Shown piece after piece: positions 1 to 7,690 of a stretch of DNA of 64,000 nt. Location: the NCBI RefSeq assembly GCF_038896935.1, contig NZ_JBANDC010000005.1, positions 186,001-250,000 of the forward strand, in the 5' to 3' direction. The notes beneath the pieces were generated by a model. The model ran no database searches. It worked only from the letters and a program-made list of their open reading frames with translations, and was not told the DNA's origin. This DNA is from Collimonas rhizosphaerae. GTDB lineage: Bacteria; Pseudomonadota; Gammaproteobacteria; Burkholderiales; Burkholderiaceae_D. The position numbers and the translations under genes were made by a program. The stretch's first letter is position 1, and every line of letters begins with the position of its first letter.

Positions 1-1019
1 AGGCCGCATGCCGAGTGATACATGGCGAATGCACGATGCGCCACACCTGGCACTTCGAACAAACGATGCCGTTGTGGCAGATGAGCAGCTTCGGCGGCGG
101 CCGTCATGTAGCGGAAGTATGCGTGCCCGCGTTCTAGGCGTGTTGCGCCCTGGCTTTTATACGTGCAGGACTGACCGACAGCGTCTGCGTTGGGATCATT
201 GTCGGCGGTGCCAAGCAAGTAGACGACGTCACGCTGCAAATAGCCTTTTTCAAGCATGGCGGGCACCACTGGTTGCTGCACGTAAGCAGGCAGTCTGGCG
301 GAAAGACCATTGTTCCATGTTCCCGCAGTGGGGCAATGCGCGCTAACATCAGCAAAGCTACCGTCCGCTTGCGGTCGCCTGTCGTCGAAGTACAAATAAG
401 CCGCAGGATTCGCAACGACGTAACGGACATGGATATGGGAAGCGACGATCTCCTGCGAGGCATGGCCTACCACTGCATAGCGCTGCACGAACTGGCCCCC
501 AGCAGAGTGGCCCGCCAACACAATATCTTTTAGATGAGGAAAGATCCTTCGGTCGGCAAGCCGCGTAAAAATCTGGTCTATCACTGAAAACGCACTGATT
601 GGGGCAGGCGATCTGGCGTCGTAGCCCTGCAGCCAGTCACGTTCTTGCCAGCGCAATGTCATAGGAGACAGGTGATGTGCCTCGACATCAACTTCCGTAA
701 GGAATTGCGGAGTGACGAAGAGCGTGTCTGCGGCCAAGGTGATGGCGCGCTGTTGCAGATCTTCGTCTGCGTCAATGTCGCGACGCGGCCAACCATGAAT
801 GATGATAACGGCTCTCGTTATATCGGGTTGCTCAAATTTCCAGTTACGCGAGACGCGTATTGGTACGTCGCCTACGCCACTTGCCGTTTGCACGTTCAGG
901 CGGTCTTGCAGCACCACCGGCACCGGGCTGTTAACAACGTCGATTTCGGCTGCACCGGCAAGGTGAGCCAAAGATATGCAGAAGAAAAATCCTAGCACCG
1001 TAGTATGAATGAACCGCAT
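1..1019 (-). CDS. Secreted alpha/beta-hydrolase-like protein, partial (runs off left edge)
   Basis: An open frame starts at ATG 1019 and stays open to the window edge, giving 339 visible codons. A ribosome binding site (AGAGGAT) lies just upstream. Residues 1-24 look like a signal peptide ending in AGAA. The oxyanion-type HGWP lies at about 75-78 and a nucleophile elbow GHSAGGQ places the serine at about 172. A candidate catalytic histidine is in GVAHRAF near the visible end. This suggests an exported serine hydrolase or esterase; the substrate cannot be read from sequence. It lies upstream of repeat copy 1, so whether it belongs to the cassette array depends on sequence outside the window. 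Confidence 0.75.
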   Translation of the reverse strand, partial: MRFIHTTVLGFFFCISLAHLAGAAEIDVVNSPVPVVLQDRLNVQTASGVGDVPIRVSRNWKFEQPDITRAVIIIHGWPRRDIDADEDLQQRAITLAADTLFVTPQFLTEVDVEAHHLSPMTLRWQERDWLQGYDARSPAPISAFSVIDQIFTRLADRRIFPHLKDIVLAGHSAGGQFVQRYAVVGHASQEIVASHIHVRYVVANPAAYLYFDDRRPQADGSFADVSAHCPTAGTWNNGLSARLPAYVQQPVVPAMLEKGYLQRDVVYLLGTADNDPNADAVGQSCTYKSQGATRLERGHAYFRYMTAAAEAAHLPQRHRLFEVPGVAHRAFAMYHSACG

Positions 1020-1075
1020 GTCTTATCCTCTTTTTGATAGGGTATGCCTACCCACTTATCAAAGTGAAATCCTCG

Positions 1076-1121
1076 TTGATGGCCGCTTCTGGCCGTCTTC
1101 TGCCTTCCAAGATGGGCATTT
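1076..1121 (-). repeat. Cassette repeat copy 1 (CGGCCA family)
   Basis: The minus strand reads CGGCCAGAAGCGGCCATC, a near-exact match to the family core. AAATGCCCATCTTGG upstream can pair partly with the end. It begins about 17 bases after the stop of the LprI-like gene and has the same orientation. Confidence 0.75.
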
Positions 1122-1137
1122 CACCAGAGGGCTGCCT

Positions 1138-1989
1138 TCACGGTCTGTTTTTGCGAATGCATATGTCCGGATCCTGGCCTGGCGTACATATATTCTGACT
1201 CAGAGCTGCTTGCACTGTTTCATACCACGCGGATTTCAGATCATCAACTGACGTACTACCGTAGTCGTTGCGCATGATGGATTCATTGGATGACGCGCCT
1301 CGGAGAACATTATCGTCAAAAAACTCGTAATCGCCCTGCGCGCCTATACTCGAACGGTCAAACATGTTTACGACATACAGCCGTTTACCTTTTCGCGCAA
1401 GAAGAGCAACTCCAACGTGATGACTCGGACCGCGCCCACCAAGGATACGAACATCAAAAATCCTTCCGTCTTCATGGACATCCACCATACCCCCGTTGAT
1501 GAACGTTCCGCAAAAAATTGTTGCTTCCCAAATGCCGATTACTTGTCCGCTATTCTGGCGCGCAAAATTCACTTCGAACGAGTCCCCGCAGTTTCCAGGA
1601 TTTGGGACGGGAGCAAATGACCGAGTCCATTTCGAGGCGGCTGACATTGGTTCCGCAATAGAATTTATGTATCTACGTAAAGCGGTGTTGCGCGATTGAT
1701 AGGCCCCAACCAAGCACTCTGTGTTCTCACAACGATTTCGAGTTTCGATTAGCCAGTGCTTTTGATCGGCAACAATCTTAGATTTCATGAGGGGTTCGAT
1801 TACGCGTGCGAGTCGGTAAAGCGCATTTAGAGAACGATCATCCCAAACTAGCCCTGGGCTGGCACAAATCATCCGCTCCGTAGCTGTTTGCTTCTGACTT
1901 GTACAAAGATCTTCGGCGTGGACGCCAACAGGAAACATGAAGAGCAAGACACAATATATAAATTTACGTAGGTGCGCCATCAATGCCAT
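1138..1989 (-). CDS. Secreted protein with LprI-like (DUF1311) N-terminal domain
   Basis: 283 residues. Residues 1-25 form a signal peptide ending VHAED. Residues 29-91 match the lysozyme-inhibitor LprI/DUF1311 pattern: paired cysteines, ATERMIC, DRSLNALYR, and a C-x-C segment near RNRCENTECL. The remaining 190 residues are unlike anything I recognise and carry more cysteines (GNCGDSF, IFCGTF, ICTPG, ICIRK), which fits a disulfide-stabilised periplasmic protein. The start could be the second Met (1980). It is followed by repeat copy 1 and so forms the leftmost complete unit of the array. A lysozyme-inhibitor role is family inference only. Confidence 0.75.
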   Translation of the reverse strand: MALMAHLRKFIYCVLLFMFPVGVHAEDLCTSQKQTATERMICASPGLVWDDRSLNALYRLARVIEPLMKSKIVADQKHWLIETRNRCENTECLVGAYQSRNTALRRYINSIAEPMSAASKWTRSFAPVPNPGNCGDSFEVNFARQNSGQVIGIWEATIFCGTFINGGMVDVHEDGRIFDVRILGGRGPSHHVGVALLARKGKRLYVVNMFDRSSIGAQGDYEFFDDNVLRGASSNESIMRNDYGSTSVDDLKSAWYETVQAALSQNICTPGQDPDICIRKNRP

Positions 1990-2144
1990 TCTCGATAGAC
2001 AGTTCTTATGGAGCCATTAGTGGCCAATTAGTAATTCGCCTATATCTCATCAATTTGAAAATATTCTCTTTGAGCTGCACTCGTATAGCACTACCAATTT
2101 ACAGGGCCACAGACTTTGACTGACTGCTTTGGGGAATCGTCGTC

Positions 2145-2209
2145 AGTGACCGTTTGTGGCCGTTTCGAGCCAGCCGCAACAGCTTGATTTCGACCCAAAA
2201 GCGACATTC
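2145..2209 (-). repeat. Cassette repeat copy 2 (long form)
   Basis: One of the best long copies. On the minus strand it has GGGTCGAAATCAAGC, then GTTGCGGCTGGCTCGAAACG, then GCCACAAACGGTCACT. The outer parts (GAATGTCGC and GCGGTCA-like) are imperfect inverted repeats. It lies about 45 bases downstream of the minus-strand gene ending at 2253. Confidence 0.85.
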
Positions 2210-2252
2210 TATTTTCTTCAAAGCAGACGCTCAACGATGAGGGTGGCTACCG

Positions 2253-2543
2253 TTACCTATCCTCATTGCTCGCCTTGTTGAGAGAGCGACCAAGAAGCCA
2301 TTTGATTCCGTGTGCGTGCAGACCAAAGATCAATGCTGCACCTACAAAGCTAAGGAAGTAATAAGTCCAGAAGTAATCTGGTTTCTTAAACTCCACTGCG
2401 GAGTAGTAAGACCACAACAGCGAGGCAACTAGCGTTGGCAACGCGAAGGGTCGAGAGTCTCGTCTGTAGGCACGATAACAAAGAAAAATGCAGAGTAATG
2501 CACCAAATATTGCGAGTGGAGTGATAAAAATTTCCGGGCCCAT
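2253..2543 (-). CDS. Small three-helix membrane protein, hypothetical
   Basis: 96 residues with hydrophobic stretches at about 5-25, 36-50 and 60-80 and a basic, charged tail. I do not recognise the family. It is the last gene of a small minus-strand group (2777-3172, 2596-2706, 2253-2543) that shares one downstream repeat. Small membrane proteins of this sort are common cargo in cassette arrays, but no function can be assigned. Confidence 0.6.
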   Translation of the reverse strand: MGPEIFITPLAIFGALLCIFLCYRAYRRDSRPFALPTLVASLLWSYYSAVEFKKPDYFWTYYFLSFVGAALIFGLHAHGIKWLLGRSLNKASNEDR

Positions 2544-2595
2544 CCGAGTTTCCTAAAAAAGATCCAACGTTAGCATAGTTACGTGGACCATCGTT

Positions 2596-2706
2596 TTAGT
2601 GGGTAAGCTCTGGGGCAACTTGCTGAAGTTCACTTAAATCAAGCTCTTTAGGCCAATCTGCTAAAGCTTGTTTAAACAAGCTTTCGAAATCTAATTGAAT
2701 ACTCAT
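2596..2706 (-). CDS. Possible 36-residue small protein
   Basis: Starts MSIQLDFESLFKQ and is acidic and amphipathic. An AAGG-like ribosome binding site lies close to the ATG. The frame extends further upstream (to 2835), but that part overlaps the neighbouring gene and does not look protein-like. It sits between 2777-3172 and 2253-2543 with no repeat on either side. It may be the end of a decayed gene rather than a functional one. Confidence 0.3.
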   Translation of the reverse strand: MSIQLDFESLFKQALADWPKELDLSELQQVAPELTH

Positions 2707-2776
2707 TGCCTTATTTCCGAACACATCCATCGGGAAAAATATTGTTTGGCATACTGGCCGTCGGATGAAACAGGCA

Positions 2777-3172
2777 CTACGGCCGATAATCGAGCAATGT
2801 AGGTCCCTCAACGCTAAATACGGACACGCATTCATTAATCCCAGTGACCAGATATTCTTTCACATCCGGGTACATTTCGAGCATCAAGCTTCCAGAACGT
2901 GCTCGCTCCTGGTCTAACCAGCCACCTCCTCGGATATTGAACAGCCATCCCGTTGGCGTTGAACACACTGGCCAATACTCCATAAGGTCACGCTCATCGA
3001 CAACTCTAAAGCCAAGCGCATTTTCGAAAGTCACAAGGCATCCTGATTCGCCTTGCACGTCGTTAACATAGATTTTTAGCCCATCCTGGCAGTGGTACTC
3101 TATCCGTCCGATTTCTGTCCCATGAGTGAATATAGAACTGGACTCTAAAGGTTGTGCTGTAACTTTTTTCAT
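2777..3172 (-). CDS. Hypothetical soluble protein, immunity-like size
   Basis: 131 residues, with no signal peptide or membrane segment and balanced charge. It has an alternating beta pattern (GRIEYHCQDGLKIYVNDVQ, GCLVTFENALGFRVVDE) and a tryptophan-rich centre (GGGWLDQERAR). The composition resembles small polymorphic-toxin immunity proteins, but I cannot name a family. It opens a minus-strand group read toward 2253. No repeat copy separates it from its downstream neighbours. Confidence 0.6.
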   Translation of the reverse strand: MKKVTAQPLESSSIFTHGTEIGRIEYHCQDGLKIYVNDVQGESGCLVTFENALGFRVVDERDLMEYWPVCSTPTGWLFNIRGGGWLDQERARSGSLMLEMYPDVKEYLVTGINECVSVFSVEGPTLLDYRP

Positions 3173-3203
3173 ATAATGTTGATGGCAACGTTTTTAATTC
3201 TTT

Positions 3204-3265
3204 TGCCCGCTTCTGGCCGTTTCGAGCCGGTTGTGAAAGGATAAATTCGAGCCTGAGCGGATTCC
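3204..3265 (-). repeat. Cassette repeat copy 3 (long form)
   Basis: The minus strand reads GGCTCGAAACGGCCAGAAGC then GGGC, preceded by AATCCGCTCAGGCTCGAA. It lies about 50 bases past the stop of the minus-strand gene ending at 3316 and has the same orientation. Confidence 0.85.
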
Positions 3266-3315
3266 GGTAAAAAAGCCTCCAACGCAGCGCTAAACTGCGC
3301 CCGTGTGGGCGGTGT

Positions 3316-3720
3316 TTAACGCCAAGTTAAACCTGCGATTTTTGCGTAACTCAATGACACGACAAAGCCGAGCCCTAATCCCCACAAGCTATCGGAAAAC
3401 AGAGCTTGGATCTTTACCGGTGAACCAAGCGCCAACGAGAATAAAATCAGAAATGCGCCAAACACGATCAGTCCAAGCAACGCCCCTGCCACCGAAACTG
3501 TAAAGACGTTAATAAGCCCGAATCGGCGTAACCCGTACATTATTGGAAAACCAAATAAGAAAAGACCGGCGTAGGAAAAAACAACCGAGACCATAACTAG
3601 CAAGGGAAGTTCATAATGAAATGGCCACTCCCCTGCCATTATTGTGGCACCCAACACAATCGAGATTGGAGCTGCCCAAGGGGCAAGGAACGCTGCAAGT
3701 ACAATTCTAGTTCTATTCAT
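3316..3720 (-). CDS. Four-helix membrane protein, hypothetical
   Basis: 134 residues, almost entirely hydrophobic, with four predicted membrane helices at about 8-30, 38-60, 72-96 and 108-128 and no clear active-site motif. I do not recognise the family. It forms a unit with repeat copy 3 downstream. The 130 bases upstream, to the small gene at 3853-4023, hold only a doubtful degenerate repeat (ACGGTCAGTGGAGCG on the minus strand). Confidence 0.6.
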   Translation of the reverse strand: MNRTRIVLAAFLAPWAAPISIVLGATIMAGEWPFHYELPLLVMVSVVFSYAGLFLFGFPIMYGLRRFGLINVFTVSVAGALLGLIVFGAFLILFSLALGSPVKIQALFSDSLWGLGLGFVVSLSYAKIAGLTWR

Positions 3721-3852
3721 TTGAAAGGCGATGTCTACAATGAAGAAATTTGATCGTCAGCCAATAGCGACGAAGCCTGATGCCGCACGTCTGCTCTACG
3801 GGAGGGGCGAGCATCATTTGGGGCGCTCCACTGACCGTTGTTAGCTGCAATC

Positions 3853-4023
3853 TTATAATCCATGGCGCGCGAAATCATACGCGACCGCCAGTGTCCAAAG
3901 CACTGGATAGACTGTCACCAACAGCAAATTCAAGGCGATCAAAGCGCCTGTACGCCAAACGACCTTATCATCAAATGCTTGTTTGGCTTTCACTTGGCGC
4001 CTAATGATTGCGGGAGCACTCAC
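3853..4023 (-). CDS. 56-residue single-helix membrane protein, translationally coupled
   Basis: A GTG start overlaps the TGA stop of the 4020-4274 gene by four bases (GTGA), which suggests translational coupling. The product begins MSAPAIIRRQVKAKQ, has a basic amphipathic start, one strong membrane helix (about 26-46) and a short tail ending RHGL. It is too short for ordinary gene calling. The overlap and clean hydrophobicity support a real gene, but it could be the surviving end of a longer gene cut by the neighbouring unit. Confidence 0.5.
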   Translation of the reverse strand: MSAPAIIRRQVKAKQAFDDKVVWRTGALIALNLLLVTVYPVLWTLAVAYDFARHGL

Positions 4024-4274
4024 TGTGGCGCCCAGTTGAACAGATCAAAAAAATCATTGAAACACGACACACACACCCATCTGTATCCATCGTGTGTTGA
4101 GTAGCCTTCATATAACGTGTCCGGACTATCGTCATCTATAAATTTGGCGAAACAAAACTCGCAATGATCGTGATCATTATTTGAATTTGTCGGCGCATAT
4201 TGACGCCAAATCAATGCAACATTTTTGAGGTAGGTTGCCTGATTAGTAAGTCGCCAATCGTTCGGTTCTCGCAT
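4020..4274 (-). CDS. Small zinc-finger-like protein (two CxxC), hypothetical
   Basis: 84 residues. HCEFCFAKF at about 37-45 and WVCVSCFNDF at about 66-75 form two CxxC knuckles that could bind one zinc ion. The start DWRLTNQATYLKN and the acidic middle SPDTLYEGY look conserved-protein-like. No membrane segment. It is upstream of, and overlaps, the 56-residue membrane protein gene, so the two are probably one unit. Nothing shows the function. Confidence 0.65.
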   Translation of the reverse strand: MREPNDWRLTNQATYLKNVALIWRQYAPTNSNNDHDHCEFCFAKFIDDDSPDTLYEGYSTHDGYRWVCVSCFNDFFDLFNWAPQ

Positions 4275-4393
4275 AGTTTAAATTTTACGATCGAGTAAAT
4301 TGTCGCGTCAAAATAGGTCGTAACAAGTAAGCGGATGACACTCGGCTGCCACCCAAAAATTACCAATGAAACATCAGATTGGATGCGATCTTG

Positions 4394-4432
4394 AAGGTCC
4401 GCATCTGGCCGGCTGCAGCCGGTTGATTGGTT
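4394..4432 (-). repeat. Cassette repeat copy 4
   Basis: The minus strand reads CCGGCCAGATGCGGACC, preceded by CAACCGGCTGCAG. It starts at the stop codon of the gene ending at 4431 and has the same orientation. It is shorter and more diverged than copies 2 and 3. Confidence 0.7.
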
Positions 4433-4862
4433 ATTGGTGAGTTCTAGCCTTTGCGTTAAGCATGGCAACAATAGGATGCTGGTTAAAACCCGGAAATTCC
4501 CTTTCAGTTGGCACAAAAAGTATTTTTTTTCCGAAGGGTGTGGCCTGTCGAAAATATAACCAAACCACATCGGGCCTCATTCCGAGACTACCAGATGCTT
4601 TTTCGAGATTTGATAGCGGGACCCGAACTTCCTGCCGAAAATTTGATATCACCAAATTCGTTCCGTCGAGTGAGATTTTCTTTGCTCGACCGAAGAACCA
4701 GTACTCAAAAAATAAAATGACACCAGAGACAAATAGAACCAGCGGTGCGTTATATCTATCCTCAATTAGCACCCGAAAATATATAACGCAAGCTACCACC
4801 GCCAACAATACTGGCAGTATGAATTTATAGAAATAGGTCGACGACGAAGAAAGTAATTGCAT
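4431..4862 (-). CDS. Two-helix membrane-anchored protein, PH-like tail, hypothetical
   Basis: 143 residues from ATG 4862. Two hydrophobic helices at about 10-30 and 37-55 are followed by a soluble beta-rich domain (KKISLDGTNLVISNFRQEVRVP, shown here only in part as KKISLDGTNLVIS). The topology of a helical hairpin plus small beta domain is typical of membrane-anchored PH-like proteins. An in-frame ATG at 4970 lies inside repeat copy 5 and is probably not used. Neither start has a good ribosome binding site. Confidence 0.55.
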   Translation of the reverse strand: MQLLSSSSTYFYKFILPVLLAVVACVIYFRVLIEDRYNAPLVLFVSGVILFFEYWFFGRAKKISLDGTNLVISNFRQEVRVPLSNLEKASGSLGMRPDVVWLYFRQATPFGKKILFVPTEREFPGFNQHPIVAMLNAKARTHQ

Positions 4863-4890
4863 AGTTAGAGGAAGGATTTTGGCATACTGA

Positions 4891-4970
4891 ATGGCCGCTT
4901 TCAGGAAATCTCTTAAATGGCTGCTTCTGGCCGATTGTACGCGTTCAGCATCAAGGTAGAAAGCGGCCAT
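4891..4970 (-). repeat. Cassette repeat copy 5, 80-base palindrome next to the recombinase
   Basis: Bounded by a perfect 12-base inverted repeat, ATGGCCGCTTTC at 4891-4902 and its complement at 4959-4970. Inside, the minus strand carries AATCGGCCAGAAGCAGCC. It lies about 48 bases past the recombinase stop. Bases 4919-4970 are also an inverted copy of 5715-5766, identical at about 43 of 52 positions, so the recombinase gene is flanked by outward-facing copies. Confidence 0.85.
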
Positions 4971-5017
4971 ACAGCTTCGCGCGAAACGACGGCCGTGTGG
5001 CCAGCATAGACCGTGTG

Positions 5018-5632
5018 CTAGATCTCGGTCTGTTCGGAAATTTCCAGAGCGTCATCTACTTCAATACCCAGATAACGAACTGTGCTTTCCAGTTTCGTGT
5101 GGCCAAGCAAAAGCTGGACGGCACGTAAATTTTTTGTGCGTCTGTAGATCAATGTCGCTTTGGTTCGCCGCATGGTGTGCGTGCCATAGATTGTTGAATC
5201 GAGACCGATGGCTGAAATCCACTGATGCACGATCCGGGCGTACTGCCGTGTTGAAACATGAGGTGACTTCTTGAGACGGCTTGGAAATAGGTGCTGCGCC
5301 GGCATCAAGTTCGCCTTGTCGATCCAAGCTGCGACTGCGGTTCTGGTTGGTTCCGTCAATTCAAATTGCACTGGCCGTTGGGTCTTTCGCTGTACGACCA
5401 TCGTCGGGGTTAAAATCTGATTGCCATGCGTGACATCGCGAACACTTAAATTGAGGAGGTCGCAACCGCGCAACTTGCTATCGATTGCGAGGTTGAACAT
5501 CGCCAGGCCTCGAATCTGCTGGCCGTTTTGGAGGTGAATTCGGATTGCCCAGATATCCTTTAGCTTGAGTGGCGGCTTTTGCCCGATCAGTTTGCCTTTG
5601 TTCCAGGGTTCCCGAGTGTGAGTTGATTCCAT
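5018..5632 (-). CDS. Short tyrosine recombinase (single catalytic domain)
   Basis: 204 residues. The tyrosine-recombinase set is complete: R55 (KLRG), beta-hairpin K83 (QRKTQ), H152 and R155 (THTMRR), H178 (LLGHTK) and nucleophile Y187 (TVRYLG). The catalytic domain begins near residue 20, so the usual N-terminal core-binding domain is missing; the size matches FimB/FimE-like inverting enzymes. A strong AAGGAG lies seven bases before ATG 5632. The gene lies at the point where the cassette genes change strand and is flanked by inverted repeats (copies 5 and 6). I infer that it acts on the CGGCCA repeats; this is not shown by the sequence alone. Confidence 0.9.
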   Translation of the reverse strand: MESTHTREPWNKGKLIGQKPPLKLKDIWAIRIHLQNGQQIRGLAMFNLAIDSKLRGCDLLNLSVRDVTHGNQILTPTMVVQRKTQRPVQFELTEPTRTAVAAWIDKANLMPAQHLFPSRLKKSPHVSTRQYARIVHQWISAIGLDSTIYGTHTMRRTKATLIYRRTKNLRAVQLLLGHTKLESTVRYLGIEVDDALEISEQTEI

Positions 5633-5714
5633 GTCAGACTCCTTCGTGGTTAGTCGAAGTCTGATTTTGTTGCTTTATCTATGTCAGCATGCCACCTCGG
5701 GGACAAATTCCCTG

Positions 5715-5770
5715 ATGGCCGCTTTCTGGATTGATGTCAAATGCGTACAATCGGCCAGGAGCTGCCGCCC
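5715..5770 (+). repeat. Cassette repeat copy 6, inverted partner of copy 5
   Basis: Starts ATGGCCGCTTTCT and ends GCGTACAATCGGCCAGGAGC then TGCC. It matches 4919-4970 on the opposite strand at about 43 of 52 bases. Unlike the others it does not follow a plus-strand gene. It lies 80 bases upstream of the recombinase start and before the first rightward gene, the position an attI-like primary site would hold. TACAAT inside could be a -10 element. Confidence 0.8.
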
Positions 5771-5873
5771 AATATTACAATTCAATTGGCAACCTGGCTT
5801 AGACTCTATACAGCCATTCATGCGTGTCGGTAGGCGTAAGCCGAGACCGGGAAATTTCAGGGGAAATTGTCTA

Positions 5874-6347
5874 ATGTTCGGTTTATTTAAATCGCGAAAA
5901 ATTTCTGATACTCATTTCGGAGAACTCTCCCGGTCGAGCGGTTTCTGGAGGAGCACAATAAAACTTGGTTCATGCGCGGACGTTCCATTGGCAGTCGCAG
6001 GTCCCAAAGATGGTCCGGATACTAGTGCACTTGCTGAAGCTCACCAAGTTGTTTCACTATTTCCGGAGTGGCAGCCGATTATTGAGCAGGCGCTCTTTGA
6101 ACACTTTGAGCCATATTTCGAGGCATTAGCAGCGGGTGAATATCCTGTTTCAAATCTGCAGAACATTAAATCGCCAAAGGATGTGTTGACCAGGACAAAA
6201 CTACAATTTGTCGCTATCGGCCCAATAGGCGGGAGAATGACGACTGAACTCGGCTATGAAGCCGAATGGGATGAAGAACATTTGATTGGTGTACGATTTC
6301 AAGCTGGAAAATTTTTTGAGCTATGTGGAAGCACAGTGCCAGCTTAG
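5874..6347 (+). CDS. DUF6985-like hypothetical protein
   Basis: 157 residues from ATG 5874, with GGGGA upstream. MFGLFKSRKISD, FGELSRSSGFWRSTIKLG and the helix FPEWQPIIEQALFEHFEPY recall the DUF6985 family of small bacterial proteins, often near immunity genes; this assignment is from memory. No signal peptide or membrane segment. First rightward gene of the array, followed 40 bases later by repeat copy 7. Function unknown. Confidence 0.65.
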   Translation: MFGLFKSRKISDTHFGELSRSSGFWRSTIKLGSCADVPLAVAGPKDGPDTSALAEAHQVVSLFPEWQPIIEQALFEHFEPYFEALAAGEYPVSNLQNIKSPKDVLTRTKLQFVAIGPIGGRMTTELGYEAEWDEEHLIGVRFQAGKFFELCGSTVPA

Positions 6348-6349
6348 CG

Positions 6350-6407
6350 TCATTGCTCACCCAATCTCTTGGGAAAAATGACGCAGTTCGGCCAAGAGCG
6401 GACAATC
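6350..6407 (+). repeat. Cassette repeat copy 7
   Basis: Core TTCGGCCAAGAGCGGACAAT at 6387-6406. The upstream half is diverged. It follows the gene ending at 6347 and has the same orientation. Confidence 0.65.
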
Positions 6408-6495
6408 ACATCCGGCAGCGTTGGTGCCGTAAATTATGGCTTACCGTGGACGAAAATAATTGTGGCATGCGCCACGAAGATAAGTAAGGAACACT

Positions 6496-6849
6496 ATGTC
6501 CGATGATTTGGTGACAGTGGAGGAATTTCGGCACCGGCGAAAAGTAACATGGGACCGTGCCAAGCTATGGCTCGCTGCAATAGCCTGTGGAATTATTGGC
6601 ACCGTTTTACTTGCCGACGTGGATTCTAATTCGTCTCCAGTGAGGTTTGGAGCGAGTATTTTTTTCTTTATTATTGCGGGCATTTCCTCCGTACGAGTCA
6701 TTTATATCGTCCGGGCTAATTATCGTTGCCCGATCTGCGATGCCATTCCCATGGACGGTGGGATCTTGCTTAGCCCTTCAATTGGCTATGATGAAGGTAT
6801 CGCGATTAATCCAAAACGATGTTCCGGTTGCGGAGCACGTCTGAGTTAA
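6496..6849 (+). CDS. Two-helix membrane protein with zinc ribbon, hypothetical
   Basis: 117 residues. Helices at about 24-41 and 51-71 are followed by a cytoplasmic zinc ribbon with paired cysteines: RCPICDAIP at about 77-85 and RCSGCGARLS at the C-terminus. AAGGAA lies before ATG 6496. The N-terminus is charged. The layout resembles small proteobacterial proteins of unknown role. It is followed about 60-100 bases on by repeat copy 8. Confidence 0.65.
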   Translation: MSDDLVTVEEFRHRRKVTWDRAKLWLAAIACGIIGTVLLADVDSNSSPVRFGASIFFFIIAGISSVRVIYIVRANYRCPICDAIPMDGGILLSPSIGYDEGIAINPKRCSGCGARLS

Positions 6850-6906
6850 TGACACAGCAAGGCTGTAGGATGTTAGATTGCCATTCACAAACGTGTGCTA
6901 TCCAGC

Positions 6907-6976
6907 ATTCCGACAGGCAGCAATGGATCGAAATCAATCTATTGCGACGGACTCGAAACGGTCAAAAGCTGACTTT
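6907..6976 (+). repeat. Cassette repeat copy 8 (diverged long form)
   Basis: Reads GGATCGAAATCAATCTATTG, then CGACGGACTCGAAACGGTCA, then AAAGCTGAC. It is collinear with copies 2 and 14 over about 50 bases. It lies between the zinc-ribbon gene and the YcxB-like gene, in the same orientation. A long open frame runs through it, but the downstream start at 7136 fits the protein family better. Confidence 0.75.
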
Positions 6977-7135
6977 GACGCACTTCACCAAAACGATATT
7001 GCTTTGTTAAGTTCCAGGTGGCAACATACGGTAACAATTATTCCGCCACGATTAAGTTGTTCAATATCGACGCATATGCGTGTCGGTCCACGTAGTATTT
7101 ATGCCCCATCTAAACAGGCGTCCGATTGGGAGAGC

Positions 7136-7624
7136 ATGCAAGCTAAGTATCGAATTTCAGAAGAAGACTACGTGAACACGATGAAGCTGTTTGTTAAGCT
7201 AACTCGACACCAAATTTTCATTTATGCAGCGTTAGCACTGGTCCTAATGGCGCTTGCTGTGTTTGGTTCGCTAGTTGTCAAAGCCGGTGCAATCGGTGGA
7301 CTTGCGGGAGGGCTGATTGTGACGGTGCTGGGACGATACATCATTGCCCCCATAATGGCTCGTCGACACTATAGAAAATACAAAGCCATTCATGAGGAGT
7401 TCGCCGTTGAACTACTCCAAGATGGCGTCCGTTTTATTTCTCCGAATGCGGATGGAAAACTCATCTGGAACCACTTGGTGAAGTGGCGTCAGAATGACAA
7501 TTACATTCTCATCTATCCGATGCCTAGGCTCTATCATATCGTGCCAAAATCAGTCGTATCTGACGGCTTTGACGTATCTTTGTTGATTAATCGATTGACT
7601 CAACATGTTGGCAGTCCAGTCTAA
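7136..7624 (+). CDS. YcxB-like membrane protein
   Basis: 162 residues from ATG 7136, chosen because GGGAGAG precedes it and MQAKYRISEEDYVN fits the family start. Two adjacent helices lie at about 24-44 and 47-70, followed by a beta-rich soluble domain (VELLQDGVRFISPNADGKL, NYILIYPMPRLYHIVPKSV). The pattern of an N-terminal 'sEEDY' strand, helical hairpin and C-terminal beta domain matches YcxB-like proteins. Upstream in-frame starts at 6878 and after would read through repeat copy 8. No clear repeat copy follows it; only AAGCGGAC at 7626 is suggestive. Confidence 0.65.
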   Translation: MQAKYRISEEDYVNTMKLFVKLTRHQIFIYAALALVLMALAVFGSLVVKAGAIGGLAGGLIVTVLGRYIIAPIMARRHYRKYKAIHEEFAVELLQDGVRFISPNADGKLIWNHLVKWRQNDNYILIYPMPRLYHIVPKSVVSDGFDVSLLINRLTQHVGSPV

Positions 7625-7690
7625 GCGGACAGCAACTCGCTCTTCCGGCCCTTACATCACCAGACATATTGTAATAAAAGGAGGCGCAAC

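Noticed and set aside
3820..3850. Further cassette repeat copy after the 56-residue gene
   Set aside because: ACGGTCAGTGGAGCG on minus is only a weak match and has no second half.
7620..7660. Further cassette repeat copy after the YcxB-like gene
   Set aside because: Only AAGCGGAC and a CCGGCCC are suggestive and their order does not fit the family.
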